Notes: generated by a model from the letters alone, not told the origin. A stretch of DNA of 64,000 bases from Bacillus multifaciens (GCF_030756675.1 NZ_JAVBXD010000004.1:124001-188000), one strand, 5' to 3'; shown: positions 9,485 to 18,486, numbered from the stretch's first letter. Made by a program: numbers and translations.

Positions 9485-11788
9485 TTAATATGAAATTGCT
9501 CGTCTATTTTGAGTAGACCAATTGTTATAAAAATCAGACCAATACATAGAAGCGTTTTTCTCACCAGTCCAAGGATCGTTATAATAAAAATAGTTTTCAT
9601 CATACCCTACAAGTGTAATAGCGTGAACTGTAAAACCATGCATAGTCATCCAAACTACGACAGGTTTCCCCGCGTCTAAATTACTTTTTATTTCTAAACC
9701 AGTTAGATTTATTGCACTACCTGTGTATTTACGTACTAAATCCATCAAAGCTGGAGGATATATAGTCCAACCTCTACCAAAAGGGTTTCCTACAAAACCT
9801 TGATTTGGATCAAAACTAGAATATGGCATTTCGTATGCAAGTTGAACTTTATCTACGTTCGCACCTGCATATTGTAACATCATAGTTACAGATGTTATCT
9901 CACAACCGGATACTAAATTTCTTGATGGAATATAAGGATCACGTTGACTAATAATCGGTACATCCAAATGTGGATAAGTAGAACCTTGAACAACTGCTCT
10001 ACTATCTATCCAATTTAAATTACCTTTAGAGTTTTTAAAACCATACCATGTAACACCATTATAATTTACAGATAATTTTACATTTAAGTTCTTATTAGTA
10101 AAATCAGAAGCAGAGCCAATATAAGCTGCATTTTGCATACCATAAGGTCTTGACCATACAGTATGGCCCTGAGTATTTGATACATGATAAGTCTCATTCA
10201 TTTCCACTATGTTAGATGCATTAGAAACTGCCTTAGAGTCAATCCAACCAACTTCTTTACCCTCTACTGTAAAATGATACCAAACTGTTTGTTCCGTTGT
10301 TAAACTACCAATTACTTTAATAGGTTTATTTACATAGTTATTTGCAGAACCTACATATTTAGCGTTCTTTTCACCATAAGGTAAAGTCCAAACATCATGA
10401 CCGTATGTATCTCCTAATAATACCGTTTTATTTTCTTCATTAATCACAAGATTAGATAATGTTCTTGAATCAATCCAACCAAGTACCTTATCCCCTAATG
10501 TGATTTTACTCCACACAATATTATTTTTCTTTACTTTTTGGATCACTTTAACTTGTTTAAAGCTATAATCACTAACAGATGCAATCCAATGAGCACCGTA
10601 TTCTCCATATGGTACACTCCAAATACCGTCAGAAGGTTTTGCAGAACCACCAATTAATGCTGAACTGTTTTCAACAGGCAAATTTTCCAGATCAGTTACA
10701 GCTTTATCACCATCTATCCAACCAACTACCCCTTTATCATTTTTAACTTGATACCAGTTTGTAACTCCCTTCTTAACCGTCTTTATTACTTGTACTGTTT
10801 GATAAGCATAATTATTAGTAGAACCTAAGTATTGAGCACCCATCACACCATAAGGTTTTGACCATATCCCGTTACCGTTTGTCGTTCCAATTGTTATAGA
10901 GAAATTAGCAGGTTTTGCCTCACCTTTGTCTAATGCCTTAGCGTCAACCCAACCGATTACTTTACCGTCCACACTAAATTTATACCAAGTTGTATCTCCA
11001 AAAGTTGCTTTTTCTATTAATTTAATGTTATCGTATGCATATTTATCTGAATTATCTACATAGTTTGCACCCTTAACGCCATACGGTAAAGACCAAATAC
11101 CATTATTAAAAGTCGCACCCATTATAAAGTCTTGATTTATTTCTTGTATGTTCGATAATTTACTTAATACTTTACTATCTAACCAACCTATTGTTTTACC
11201 GTCTATACTAAATTGATACCAAGTTGCATTATTTACTACCATTTTTTGAATCAGTTGAACTTCTTTTCCTGCATGCTTATTTGTGGAATCAATATAGTTT
11301 GCACCTTGTAATCCATATGGCACAGACCAAATACCATTACCTTGTGAAAACTCAATAATTTGAGTCTCTTGTACATTTGTCGTGCTAGGTTGTGAGTTAG
11401 ATGATTTAGTACCATCCTCTGATTTGACCTCATTACTTTGTATGTTAAATGATTTAGCACTGTTATTTTGTTGACTATTCGATTCTACATCTCTATCCTG
11501 TATATTTTCTGATTTAACATTACTATCTTGTGGGTTTTGTGAATTATTTGATTTAACTCCATTAGTTTGCGAGTTGTCTGTTTGTAAATTATCTGTTTTG
11601 AAACTATTATCTTGTGATTTATCTTGTAAATTATCACCAACTTGATTTTCTTGTACTTTTGTAATGTTAGATTGTAAGTTATCAGCTTTTATCAACGTTG
11701 GTTCTGATAAAAATAAACATGCCCCAGTTACCCCTAGCACCGCAACTGATTTACTACGTATCTTTAACTTATTACTTTTACTCATCAT
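9485..11788 (-). CDS. Secreted protein with six GW/SH3-like repeats and a C-terminal C39-like peptidase domain
   Basis: The 767-aa product has a basic N-terminus and hydrophobic signal segment (SVAVLGVTGACLFL, residues ~14-27), then an Asn/Gln/Ser-rich low-complexity linker to about residue 145. Six repeats of about 75 aa follow, each opening with a W-x-x-PYG motif (GIWSVPYG, GIWSLPYG, GIWSKPYG, GIWSVPYG, VWTLPYG, VWSRPYG) and closing GW(I/L)DS or NWIDS; such repeats bind cell wall or teichoic acid. The last ~150 residues are a C39-like domain with Cys in VSGCEITS, His in TVHAITLVGYD and Asp in YYNDPW. It probably sits on the cell wall as a hydrolase or adhesin. The ATG follows AGGGGAT. Confidence 0.9.
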   Translation of the reverse strand: MMSKSNKLKIRSKSVAVLGVTGACLFLSEPTLIKADNLQSNITKVQENQVGDNLQDKSQDNSFKTDNLQTDNSQTNGVKSNNSQNPQDSNVKSENIQDRDVESNSQQNNSAKSFNIQSNEVKSEDGTKSSNSQPSTTNVQETQIIEFSQGNGIWSVPYGLQGANYIDSTNKHAGKEVQLIQKMVVNNATWYQFSIDGKTIGWLDSKVLSKLSNIQEINQDFIMGATFNNGIWSLPYGVKGANYVDNSDKYAYDNIKLIEKATFGDTTWYKFSVDGKVIGWVDAKALDKGEAKPANFSITIGTTNGNGIWSKPYGVMGAQYLGSTNNYAYQTVQVIKTVKKGVTNWYQVKNDKGVVGWIDGDKAVTDLENLPVENSSALIGGSAKPSDGIWSVPYGEYGAHWIASVSDYSFKQVKVIQKVKKNNIVWSKITLGDKVLGWIDSRTLSNLVINEENKTVLLGDTYGHDVWTLPYGEKNAKYVGSANNYVNKPIKVIGSLTTEQTVWYHFTVEGKEVGWIDSKAVSNASNIVEMNETYHVSNTQGHTVWSRPYGMQNAAYIGSASDFTNKNLNVKLSVNYNGVTWYGFKNSKGNLNWIDSRAVVQGSTYPHLDVPIISQRDPYIPSRNLVSGCEITSVTMMLQYAGANVDKVQLAYEMPYSSFDPNQGFVGNPFGRGWTIYPPALMDLVRKYTGSAINLTGLEIKSNLDAGKPVVVWMTMHGFTVHAITLVGYDENYFYYNDPWTGEKNASMYWSDFYNNWSTQNRRAISY

Positions 11789-11955
11789 TCTTATCCCCTA
11801 TTAAATTTAAATTGTAAGTTTAATTGATTTGTTTTTTTCTTATTCGCATACTTAGAGAGTATAAAATATTTTATGTAAATGAAAAAAGACGTAAAAAAAC
11901 CTTTTCTTATGAGAATTGAGTTACCTCAAATAATTCACAGAAAAGAGGTCGTCCT

Positions 11956-12200
11956 ATGAAACAGTTTACATTAAAAGTCATCAAAGCACTAGTCCAAAAA
12001 CAATATATTACAAAAGCTTACCGTGAACAAAAGCAGTGAATACGCTACATGCAACATACTTAACAGCGTTTTTAGACTATACAAAATATGATTGTATTGG
12101 TTTCAAATTAGACCACTCACATAATGGTTCTTTTTCACGTACGCAACACACAGAGTACGGTGATGTAAACATACAAATCACATGTTATTGGAATAGGTAA
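11956..12200 (+). pseudogene. Small gene of unknown function split by a frameshift
   Basis: The reading frame starts MKQFTLKVIKALVQKQYITK at 11956 with AGAGG upstream and meets TGA at 12037. Stepping back one base at about 12033 opens a frame that continues VNTLHATYLTAFLDYTKYD and ends YWNR at 12200. The two parts together give a plausible compact protein of about 80 aa, so one indel has probably broken it. I do not recognise the family. The flanks 11789-11955 and 12201-12417 hold no other gene I can support. Confidence 0.5.
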
Positions 12201-12238
12201 TTTTCCTGTTCTCAAGATTTCTCATATCCCCCGATTAG

Positions 12239-12254
12239 TATGACATATGTCATA
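12239..12254. promoter_or_regulatory. 16-bp perfect palindrome, possible operator
   Basis: TATGACATATGTCATA is a perfect inverted repeat lying about 165 bases upstream of the HAD gene. The form suits a dimeric TetR- or PadR-like repressor, but no regulator gene is adjacent. Confidence 0.3.
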
Positions 12255-12417
12255 TACAACACTTCACAAATATTGTAATTTATTATGTATCATAAAAAAT
12301 AGAAAGTATTTTATCTACAAACTAGCGTTTTGACGTATAACAGGACCTCATATGAGCACGTTGATAAGAAGTTTGTATATGATAACTATTAAAACTAACT
12401 ATATTTGGAGGATTAAT

Positions 12418-13107
12418 ATGAAGTACGAAGTTATAATATTTGATGCAGACGAGACTTTATTTGATTTTAAAAAGTCTGAAAAACATGCGCTTAAAAATAC
12501 AATGCTAGCGTGTAATATAGAGTATGATGAAAGCTACCATTTAAAAGTATACAAGGATATCAATACAGCTATCTGGAAAGAGCTTGAGGATGGACTTATT
12601 ACTCAGAAAAACTTAAATGTTGAAAGATTTATACGGCTATCAAATAAATTAAATGCTGAATTTGATGAAGATGAATTTGCACAATTATATATGAAACATT
12701 TATCTTATGCATCTTTTTTATATGATCAGAGTATAGACCTTGTAGAAAGTCTGCATAAAGACTATAGACTTTCTATAATCACCAATGGTCTCAAAGATGT
12801 TCAAGATAATAGAATACGGAAATCTGTTATAGCAAAATATTTTGAAGATATAGTAGTCTCTGAGGATGTTAATGTATCGAAGCCAGATTCTAAAATATTT
12901 GAACACGCATTAAACAATATAAAACATACTGACAAGAGCAAGGTATTGATGGTAGGAGATAGCTTAACTTCTGATATACAAGGCGGAATCAATTTTGGTA
13001 TCGATACGTGCTGGTTTAATCCTAATAAAATTGCAAATACATCAGAATTTAAACCTACTTATGAAATTTCTAATTTGCTGGAGCTTAAAAACATACTAAA
13101 AAAATAG
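12418..13107 (+). CDS. HAD-family phosphatase, YjjG-like (pyrimidine 5'-nucleotidase family)
   Basis: Using the ATG at 12418, which has TGGAGG nine bases upstream, gives 229 aa. HAD motif I is FDADETLFDF (residues 6-15), motif II is the ITNG segment after the cap domain, motif III Lys is in NVSKPDSKIF, and motif IV is MVGDSLTSDIQGG. The FDADETLF form is characteristic of the YjjG group, which dephosphorylates non-canonical pyrimidine nucleotides. An upstream in-frame ATG at 12352 lacks a ribosome binding site. The gene is monocistronic and convergent with argS. Confidence 0.85.
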   Translation: MKYEVIIFDADETLFDFKKSEKHALKNTMLACNIEYDESYHLKVYKDINTAIWKELEDGLITQKNLNVERFIRLSNKLNAEFDEDEFAQLYMKHLSYASFLYDQSIDLVESLHKDYRLSIITNGLKDVQDNRIRKSVIAKYFEDIVVSEDVNVSKPDSKIFEHALNNIKHTDKSKVLMVGDSLTSDIQGGINFGIDTCWFNPNKIANTSEFKPTYEISNLLELKNILKK

Positions 13108-13118
13108 ATAAATGTTGA

Positions 13119-13161
13119 GAAGAGAAAGGAATTGATGAACACTCAATCCCTTTCTCTTTTA
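13119..13161. terminator. Bidirectional terminator between the HAD gene and argS
   Basis: Stem AGAGAAAGGAATTGA / TCAATCCCTTTCTCT with one mismatch, followed by TTTT on the plus strand and a T-containing run on the minus strand. It separates two convergent genes. Confidence 0.75.
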
Positions 13162-13167
13162 CATCTG

Positions 13168-14856
13168 TTACATCTCCTCAGGTGCCTCTATCCCAAGTAA
13201 ACGTAAACCTTCTTTTAGCACAACCGCCACCGCACATACGAGCGCAAGTCTACTTTCTCTCTCTACAGTTTCTTCTAAAATACGAACGTTACCGTAATAT
13301 TTATTAAATGCTTGTGCTACGTCTAATATATATTTCGCAATATGAGATGGTTCATATTTAGCAAACGCTGTTTCAATGACTTGTGGAAAACGATGCAATA
13401 GTTTTATAACGGTCCAGCTTATATCGTCTGTTAACTGTAACTCTTGTTTTTCAATATCGATATCGCTTTTTTTCAATAGTGAACAAGTACGCGCATGTGT
13501 GTATTGTACGTATGGTCCCGTTTCCCCTTCGAATTTCAACATACTTTCAAGCGAAAATTCAATGTTATGCATGCGTTCATTTTTCAAGTCATGGAAAATA
13601 ACTGCACCAACCCCGACTTGTCTTGCTACTTCATCTTTGTTCTTTAAGTTAGGATTCTTCTCTTCAATATTTTGCTTTGCTAGCGTAATTGCTTCTTCTA
13701 ACACCTCTTCTAATAAAACAACTTTCCCTTTACGAGTAGACATTTTCTTACCATCTTTTAAAATAAGTCCGAATGGAACATGAGACATACCTTCTACCCA
13801 CTGGAATCCTAATTTCTTTAGTACAGTGAAAAATTGCGAGAAATGTAAACTTTGTTCATCTCCAACGACATACAGTGCTTTATCAAATGTATACGTGTTT
13901 TGACGATATAATGCAGCCGTTAAATCACGCGTTGCATAGAGTGTTGCACCATCTGATTTTTTAATTAAACATGGTGGCATTCCTTCTGCCTCTAAATTAA
14001 CAACTTGTGCCCCGTCTGATTCTTCTAGTAAATGATGTTCTTCGAGAAGCTGAACCAAATCATTCATCTTATCATTGTAAAATGCTTCTCCTTGAAAATT
14101 CGAGAATTCTACGCCAAGCAGTTCATAAATACGAGAGAACTCTTTTAACGATTCGTGACGGAACCAGTTCCATAAGTACACTGCTTCTTCGTTATTATCT
14201 TCTAATTTCTTAAACCAAGCACGCCCTTCTTCTTCAAGGTCTGGATACTCTTTTACGTCTTCATGGAAACGTACGTATAACTTAAATAACTCACGAATCG
14301 GATCTTCTCTAACAAGCTCTTCATCGCCCCATTTTTTATAGGCGGTAATCAGTTTTCCAAACTGAGTTCCCCAGTCACCAACGTAGTTAATGCCTACAAC
14401 TTCATACCCACATTTTTCGCATATATGTTTTAATGCATTTCCAATCATTGTAGAACGTAAATGTCCCATCGAAAACGGCTTCGCTATATTAGGAGATGAA
14501 TAGTCAATTACAACCGTTTTTTCTTGTCCAAAGTGCAACTGTCCGTATTCTTCTTTTTCGTCTAGTATTACATTTAATACTTCATTACTTACAGTTTGAC
14601 GATCGAAGAACACATTTACATACGGTCCAACCGCTTCTACTTTTGTAAAAAATGGGTGAGATAATTTATCTGCTAATTCCTGCGCAATAACTGCCGGTGC
14701 TTTTTTATATTGTTTTGCTAATGTGAAGCAAGGAAAAGCAGCATCTCCAAACTCATCTTGCTTTGGCGTTTCAATTAAAGCTTCAATTTGTTGTAATGAT
14801 AAACCTGGTTCTAATACATCGAATACATGCTGTGCAAACTTCATTTTATATTCCAT
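13168..14856 (-). CDS. argS: Arginyl-tRNA synthetase
   Basis: Class I enzyme of 562 aa charging tRNA-Arg. The signature is SSPNIAKPFSMGHLRST (residues ~120-136), where the first His of HIGH is replaced by Ser, a form seen in the second ArgRS group; the KMSKS-like loop is GKKMSTRKGK. The C-terminal DALR anticodon-binding domain includes GPYVQYTHARTCSLL. The start at MEYKMKFAQH is preceded by GGAGGA; a longer in-frame extension would run into the T-box leader and is rejected. It is a single-gene unit controlled by an Arg T-box. Confidence 0.95.
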   Translation of the reverse strand: MEYKMKFAQHVFDVLEPGLSLQQIEALIETPKQDEFGDAAFPCFTLAKQYKKAPAVIAQELADKLSHPFFTKVEAVGPYVNVFFDRQTVSNEVLNVILDEKEEYGQLHFGQEKTVVIDYSSPNIAKPFSMGHLRSTMIGNALKHICEKCGYEVVGINYVGDWGTQFGKLITAYKKWGDEELVREDPIRELFKLYVRFHEDVKEYPDLEEEGRAWFKKLEDNNEEAVYLWNWFRHESLKEFSRIYELLGVEFSNFQGEAFYNDKMNDLVQLLEEHHLLEESDGAQVVNLEAEGMPPCLIKKSDGATLYATRDLTAALYRQNTYTFDKALYVVGDEQSLHFSQFFTVLKKLGFQWVEGMSHVPFGLILKDGKKMSTRKGKVVLLEEVLEEAITLAKQNIEEKNPNLKNKDEVARQVGVGAVIFHDLKNERMHNIEFSLESMLKFEGETGPYVQYTHARTCSLLKKSDIDIEKQELQLTDDISWTVIKLLHRFPQVIETAFAKYEPSHIAKYILDVAQAFNKYYGNVRILEETVERESRLALVCAVAVVLKEGLRLLGIEAPEEM

Positions 14857-14880
14857 CAGTATCTTCCTCCTTTTTATCAA

Positions 14881-15115
14881 TAAAAAAACTCGCCTCTTTT
14901 CTAAAAAAGAGACGAGTTTACACCCGTGGTACCACCCTTGTTGTTCATTACGAACCACTTTCCCGTTTATAACGAGGTGAGGGGGCCCCGGCTTACTCTA
15001 CTACACCATTCAAGCAGCATCTCCGAAGTGCGCTTCATTATTTTCTCAGCACTAGGCTTTCACCATCCCTAGCTCGCTATTGCTTCTGAAAATAATTACT
15101 CTCTTCATCCAAGAT
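14881..15115 (-). promoter_or_regulatory. T-box riboswitch for argS, specifier CGC (Arg)
   Basis: On the minus strand stem I begins GATGAAGAGAGTAATTATTTTC and the distal side reads GAAAATAATGAAGCGCACTTC, placing CGC at 15030-15032 between GAAG and A, with the GAAG/CTTC helix below and ATTATTTTC/GAAAATAAT above. The T-box sequence GGGTGGTACCACGGGTG is at 14921-14938, followed by the terminator hairpin AACTCGTCTC...GAGGCGAGTT with a U run. Confidence 0.95.
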
Positions 15116-15129
15116 TTTCTATAAAATTT

Positions 15130-15157
15130 ATTATAATCTATTATACATATTGTCTAA
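15130..15157 (-). promoter_or_regulatory. Promoter of the argS T-box leader
   Basis: On the minus strand TTAGAC (15152-15157) and a perfect TATAAT (15130-15135) are 16 bases apart, about 20 bases before stem I. It lies directly behind the stop codon of the upstream methyltransferase gene. Confidence 0.5.
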
Positions 15158-15160
15158 TAA

Positions 15161-15937
15161 TTAGCAAGTTTCAATTACACCAAAATGAAATTTTGCGCTT
15201 TTTCGTTTATAGACAAAGAAGTTATGTTTTTCAAAGCGCATACTGCGAAAATGATCCTTTAACACAACTCGTTTTCGCGCCACACGCTTAGCTTCTTTCA
15301 TTGTCTCATCCGTAATATCATTGTATAGTGCAAAATGTTTTAAACCACGAATCCCATCTGATTCTAATACTGTTTCTTCAAACATTGGATCTAAATATAC
15401 TACATCATAGCTATGATCTGCACATTGTTGCAAAAAAGCTAAATGCTCCGTATGCATTACAGTAATTCGCTGCATCGCTTCGTTAATTTCTATTAGACCT
15501 GCATCCCACCGCTTAAGACCTTTTTCAATCAAATATGCCATATAGCAATTACCTTCTAACCCAGTGACTTGTCCTGCTTCTCCTACAGCATAACTTGCCA
15601 CAATGCTATCAGATGCCATACCAAGTGTACAATCTAACACCGTCATCCCTTCTTCTAGCTGCGCGGCTTGCAGAAACGGATCATGTTCACCACGCATTAA
15701 TCGTTTCACGCGAAACATAGCTGAGTTTGGATGAAAAAAGAACGATTCTTCCGTTCCTTGCGGGTAAATCGCTAAGCGATTTTTCTGGGCAACAAGTACA
15801 TCTTGTTTATATTGCTCATGTAATTCATAAATAGGACGATCATTCCTTACAAGAAAAGAACTTTGTAAATCCAGCGCTATTTTTTCAGCATATGCGGTCA
15901 TTTCTTTATTTGTTCGTCCTGCTGTCGTTACAATCAT
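15161..15937 (-). CDS. SAM-dependent methyltransferase, RsmJ-like
   Basis: The 258-aa product has a Rossmann SAM site VLDCTLGMASDSIVAS (near residue 96) with an acidic residue in TGLEGN closing the second strand, and a catalytic-type motif VVYLDPMFEE. The DCTLGM / LDPMFE combination is like the RsmJ family (Pfam SAM_MT, PF04445), which methylates a guanine of 16S rRNA in gamma-proteobacteria. The rRNA target in Bacillus is inferred, not shown. It starts with ATG after GAGGTGAAAG. Confidence 0.7.
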   Translation of the reverse strand: MIVTTAGRTNKEMTAYAEKIALDLQSSFLVRNDRPIYELHEQYKQDVLVAQKNRLAIYPQGTEESFFFHPNSAMFRVKRLMRGEHDPFLQAAQLEEGMTVLDCTLGMASDSIVASYAVGEAGQVTGLEGNCYMAYLIEKGLKRWDAGLIEINEAMQRITVMHTEHLAFLQQCADHSYDVVYLDPMFEETVLESDGIRGLKHFALYNDITDETMKEAKRVARKRVVLKDHFRSMRFEKHNFFVYKRKSAKFHFGVIETC

Positions 15938-15949
15938 TCTTTCACCTCA

Positions 15950-15984
15950 TTAAAAAGAAAAAGGGAGAAAATCTCTCCCTTTTT
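15950..15984 (-). terminator. Terminator of brxA
   Basis: An 11-bp perfect stem AAAAAGGGAGA / TCTCCCTTTTT overlaps the brxA stop codon and is followed by a T run on the minus strand. Confidence 0.8.
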
Positions 15985-16417
15985 AGCAATGCTTTTCAAA
16001 AGCTTGTTCTAAGTTTTGAATAATAGCGTCCATTGTTGCACCTTCAATTTCATGGCGGTGAATGAAGTGAACAACTTCTTTTCCTTTTAATAGTGCCATA
16101 GATGGTGAAGATGGCGGGATATCATCGAAGTAAGAGCGCATCATCGCTGTTGCTTCTTTATCTTGACCTGCAAACACAGTAACAAGATTGTTAGGCTGCT
16201 TCTCAGAACGTACTACCGCTTGACCAGCTGATGGACGCGCTAAACCTGCCGCACAGCCACAAACAGAGTTCACAACAACTAGTGTTGTTCCTTCTACATT
16301 TTCCATGAATTCTTGTACATCTTCTGCTGTTGTTAATTCTTTCAATCCAGCGCGCACTAATTCTTGGCGCATTGGAATTACCATTTGGCGCATGTATTCT
16401 TCATATGCATTTGTCAT
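15983..16417 (-). CDS. brxA: Bacilliredoxin BrxA (YphP family)
   Basis: A 144-aa thioredoxin-fold protein with the CGC active site at residues 53-55 (NSVCGCAAGLARP). Bacilliredoxins remove bacillithiol from S-bacillithiolated proteins after oxidative stress. The opening MTNAYEEYMRQMVIPMR matches YphP closely. The ATG at 16415-16417 has AAGGAGAG nine bases upstream; a nine-codon longer frame exists but would bury that site. Confidence 0.93.
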   Translation of the reverse strand: MTNAYEEYMRQMVIPMRQELVRAGLKELTTAEDVQEFMENVEGTTLVVVNSVCGCAAGLARPSAGQAVVRSEKQPNNLVTVFAGQDKEATAMMRSYFDDIPPSSPSMALLKGKEVVHFIHRHEIEGATMDAIIQNLEQAFEKHC

Positions 16418-16501
16418 ATTACCAATCTCTCCTTCAACTTTCATTCCAAATTCATCATATCACGCTCTAATACTAGACGCAAAAAAAACATCATGACTTT
16501 T

Positions 16502-16885
16502 TTATTTTTCCCTTCGGATTTCACAAACACCATTTTTACAATGTCCAACAGGGACAATTTCCCGTTTTGTTGCAATATAGTCATATAAGACATGACCAAA
16601 TCCGAAAAGAATCGATAGTTTAATAAAAGGTACGATTGCCCAGTATGCAGGAATTACTTTCGTTAAGACATATATACTTTGAATCCCTTTATACCAGCGC
16701 GCATCTTTATAAATGTATAAATGTTTCTCCATGTTTTGCTGCATCTCTTCTGATAAACAATATTGCTGAACAATTTCTTCTTCACGAAAAGAAACAAAGG
16801 TTATTTCCCTCTTTTTATCTAGTTCCTTCGTTCGATTTGCAATCTTTGTACACATCGGACACCAGCTATCGTAAAAGGCAATCAT
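16502..16885 (-). CDS. DCC-type thiol-disulfide oxidoreductase (DUF393)
   Basis: The 127-aa product opens MIAFYDSWCPMC, a thioredoxin-like CxxC (C9, C12) typical of the DCC1/DUF393 family. A hydrophobic segment (VIPAYWAIVPFIKLSILFGF) and a C-terminal Cys pair (HCKNGVCEIR) follow. The chosen ATG has AAGGAG upstream; the longer frame overlaps the preceding gene. It follows cvfC by five bases, so the two are probably one transcript. Confidence 0.75.
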   Translation of the reverse strand: MIAFYDSWCPMCTKIANRTKELDKKREITFVSFREEEIVQQYCLSEEMQQNMEKHLYIYKDARWYKGIQSIYVLTKVIPAYWAIVPFIKLSILFGFGHVLYDYIATKREIVPVGHCKNGVCEIRREK

Positions 16886-16890
16886 AGCTA

Positions 16891-18018
16891 TTATTCTCCT
16901 TTTCGGTACTCCGTCATTTGCTTCCAAACAGAACCCTTTGCTTCCTCTCCGCCTTCAATGCGTTCAAGTGCTAAACGTGCTTGCATTGCGACTTCAAATT
17001 CCGGATCCTCTTGTGCTACGCGAAGTGCTGGAATCGCACTTTCGTCACCAATTTCAAATAGAAACATTGCCGCGCGCCAGCGTACAAGTTTACTTGAATC
17101 TTTTAACGCTTTAATCATCACAAACATTGCAGCAGGGTCACCGATATCTGATAAGCAATCACCCGCTGTGCGGCGTACACTGACTGATTTATCTAATAAC
17201 GCTTTATAGAGTAAAGGTAAGACACGATCCCCTTTGACCATTCCTAGATAAGCAGTTGCTAAACGGCGAATCGATACTTTTTCATCTTCTAACGCTTTCT
17301 CTAGTACAGGAATATCTTCTTCTGTTGGATCCATTTGTTCAAGCGCTGCATAGCGTTTTGTCCAATCAGAATCATTCATCATTTCCTCTGTTACTTTATA
17401 TGGCTCACGCTTTGTAATCGTTACTTCTGTCTCTCCTGCTTGCTGTAATAATTCTTGAACAATCGCATCTACACGATCAGCTGGATATGCCGCAACAACC
17501 TCTTCCACAACTTCTTTTCCAATCTCTTCAAAGCTGCCATAACGCGTACTTTGCTCCATCCATTTCCGCTCTTTCACAACATTTGGAGCTGACATTTGCA
17601 CTTTCATAATCGCTTCCTTGAAACGATCTGGTAATCCTACGCGTTCTTCAGTTGTACCATCGGTTAGTTTCACTTGCATTGGAATGGTAAAGAACATTTG
17701 AATAAACACTTTCACTTCCCCAAAGTGGGCATTTTGTTCTTGTTCGCTCCCTGTTACAACTTCTTCACCAAAAACTGCACGAACTTGCTGTAAAATATGT
17801 TTCCAGTCATATTTCGCATTACGCTCTACTGCTAAAAAGTCCGCTACATGATACACACCTTTTATACCTTCAATTTGCAAAATTTGCTGCACTCTCTCTG
17901 GAGCCTCATTTGCATTATCACGTGTATAATTGTTTCGTGCTCCTGCTGGTAATACTTCATTTAAAATAACTTTCATTGTATTTGGACTTGGTGTCGGTTC
18001 AATGCCTTTAATCTTCAC
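16891..18018 (-). CDS. cvfC: Conserved virulence factor C family protein (Nfu-N domain plus HEAT repeats)
   Basis: Starting at the GTG at 18016-18018, preceded by AAGGAGAG, gives 375 aa. The first ~90 residues are an Nfu/NifU N-terminal-like domain (PSPNTMKVILNE). The C-terminal half holds HEAT-like repeats (AALEQMDPTEEDIPVLEKAL, DKSVSVRRTAGDCLSDIGD, DSSKLVRWRAAMFLFEIGD). This arrangement is CvfC, a factor linked to virulence gene expression in Staphylococcus and of unclear biochemistry. The ATG 18 codons upstream has no ribosome binding site. Confidence 0.85.
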   Translation of the reverse strand: MKIKGIEPTPSPNTMKVILNEVLPAGARNNYTRDNANEAPERVQQILQIEGIKGVYHVADFLAVERNAKYDWKHILQQVRAVFGEEVVTGSEQEQNAHFGEVKVFIQMFFTIPMQVKLTDGTTEERVGLPDRFKEAIMKVQMSAPNVVKERKWMEQSTRYGSFEEIGKEVVEEVVAAYPADRVDAIVQELLQQAGETEVTITKREPYKVTEEMMNDSDWTKRYAALEQMDPTEEDIPVLEKALEDEKVSIRRLATAYLGMVKGDRVLPLLYKALLDKSVSVRRTAGDCLSDIGDPAAMFVMIKALKDSSKLVRWRAAMFLFEIGDESAIPALRVAQEDPEFEVAMQARLALERIEGGEEAKGSVWKQMTEYRKGE

Positions 18019-18081
18019 GTATATTGTCTCTCCTTTATTGCTGTTCTTAGCTGTATTGTAACATGTTCTCAATTAAGACTC

Positions 18082-18420
18082 CTACTGAGGTGCTTGCTCT
18101 TTTTTCTTCTCTAAAAATGTAATTCTTTCAATCACAACTTCTGTCTTATATATTCTTTTGCCACTCTCATTATCGTATTGACTCGTATGAATATGTCCTG
18201 TTATACCAACAAGCTCTCCTTTTTTGCAGTACATCGTTACATTTTCCGCTGATTTCCGCCATATCATGCAATGAATAAAATCTGCTTGTTGCTCTCCTAA
18301 GCTGTTACGAAACCCTCTATTTACCGCAACACATATACGCGCATAGGCAATTCCTTGCTTTGTATAGAATAACTCTGGATCTTTTGTTAATCTGCCAATT
18401 AACGCAACTCGATTCATCAT
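18082..18420 (-). CDS. ssbB: Short single-stranded DNA-binding protein (competence type)
   Basis: A 112-aa OB-fold protein opening MMNRVALIGRLTKDPELFYT, with DFIHCMIWRKSAENV in the core. It lacks the long linker and acidic DDDLPF tip of the housekeeping SSB, as in B. subtilis SsbB, which coats incoming DNA in competent cells. The ATGATG start fits the GAGGTG site; an ATG three codons earlier is too close. A candidate ComK box and promoter lie upstream. Confidence 0.88.
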   Translation of the reverse strand: MMNRVALIGRLTKDPELFYTKQGIAYARICVAVNRGFRNSLGEQQADFIHCMIWRKSAENVTMYCKKGELVGITGHIHTSQYDNESGKRIYKTEVVIERITFLEKKKEQAPQ

Positions 18421-18451
18421 ACGATTCATCTCACCTCTTCGTTTTTTCTTT

Positions 18452-18480
18452 ATTGTAGAAAAAACGAAGCGTGTAGTAAA
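18452..18480 (-). promoter_or_regulatory. Promoter of ssbB
   Basis: On the minus strand TTTACT (18475-18480) and TACAAT (18452-18457) are 17 bases apart, 31 bases before the start codon. Weak on its own, as expected for an activated promoter. Confidence 0.5.
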
Positions 18481-18486
18481 AAATGT

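Noticed and set aside
9485-11788. Internal repeats as a CRISPR-like array
   Set aside because: The repeats are about 225 bp, in frame and code for SH3/GW domains. No CRISPR array was seen in the window.
14857-14958. 34-codon N-terminal extension of argS
   Set aside because: It would translate the T-box antiterminator; the internal ATG has a GGAGGA site.
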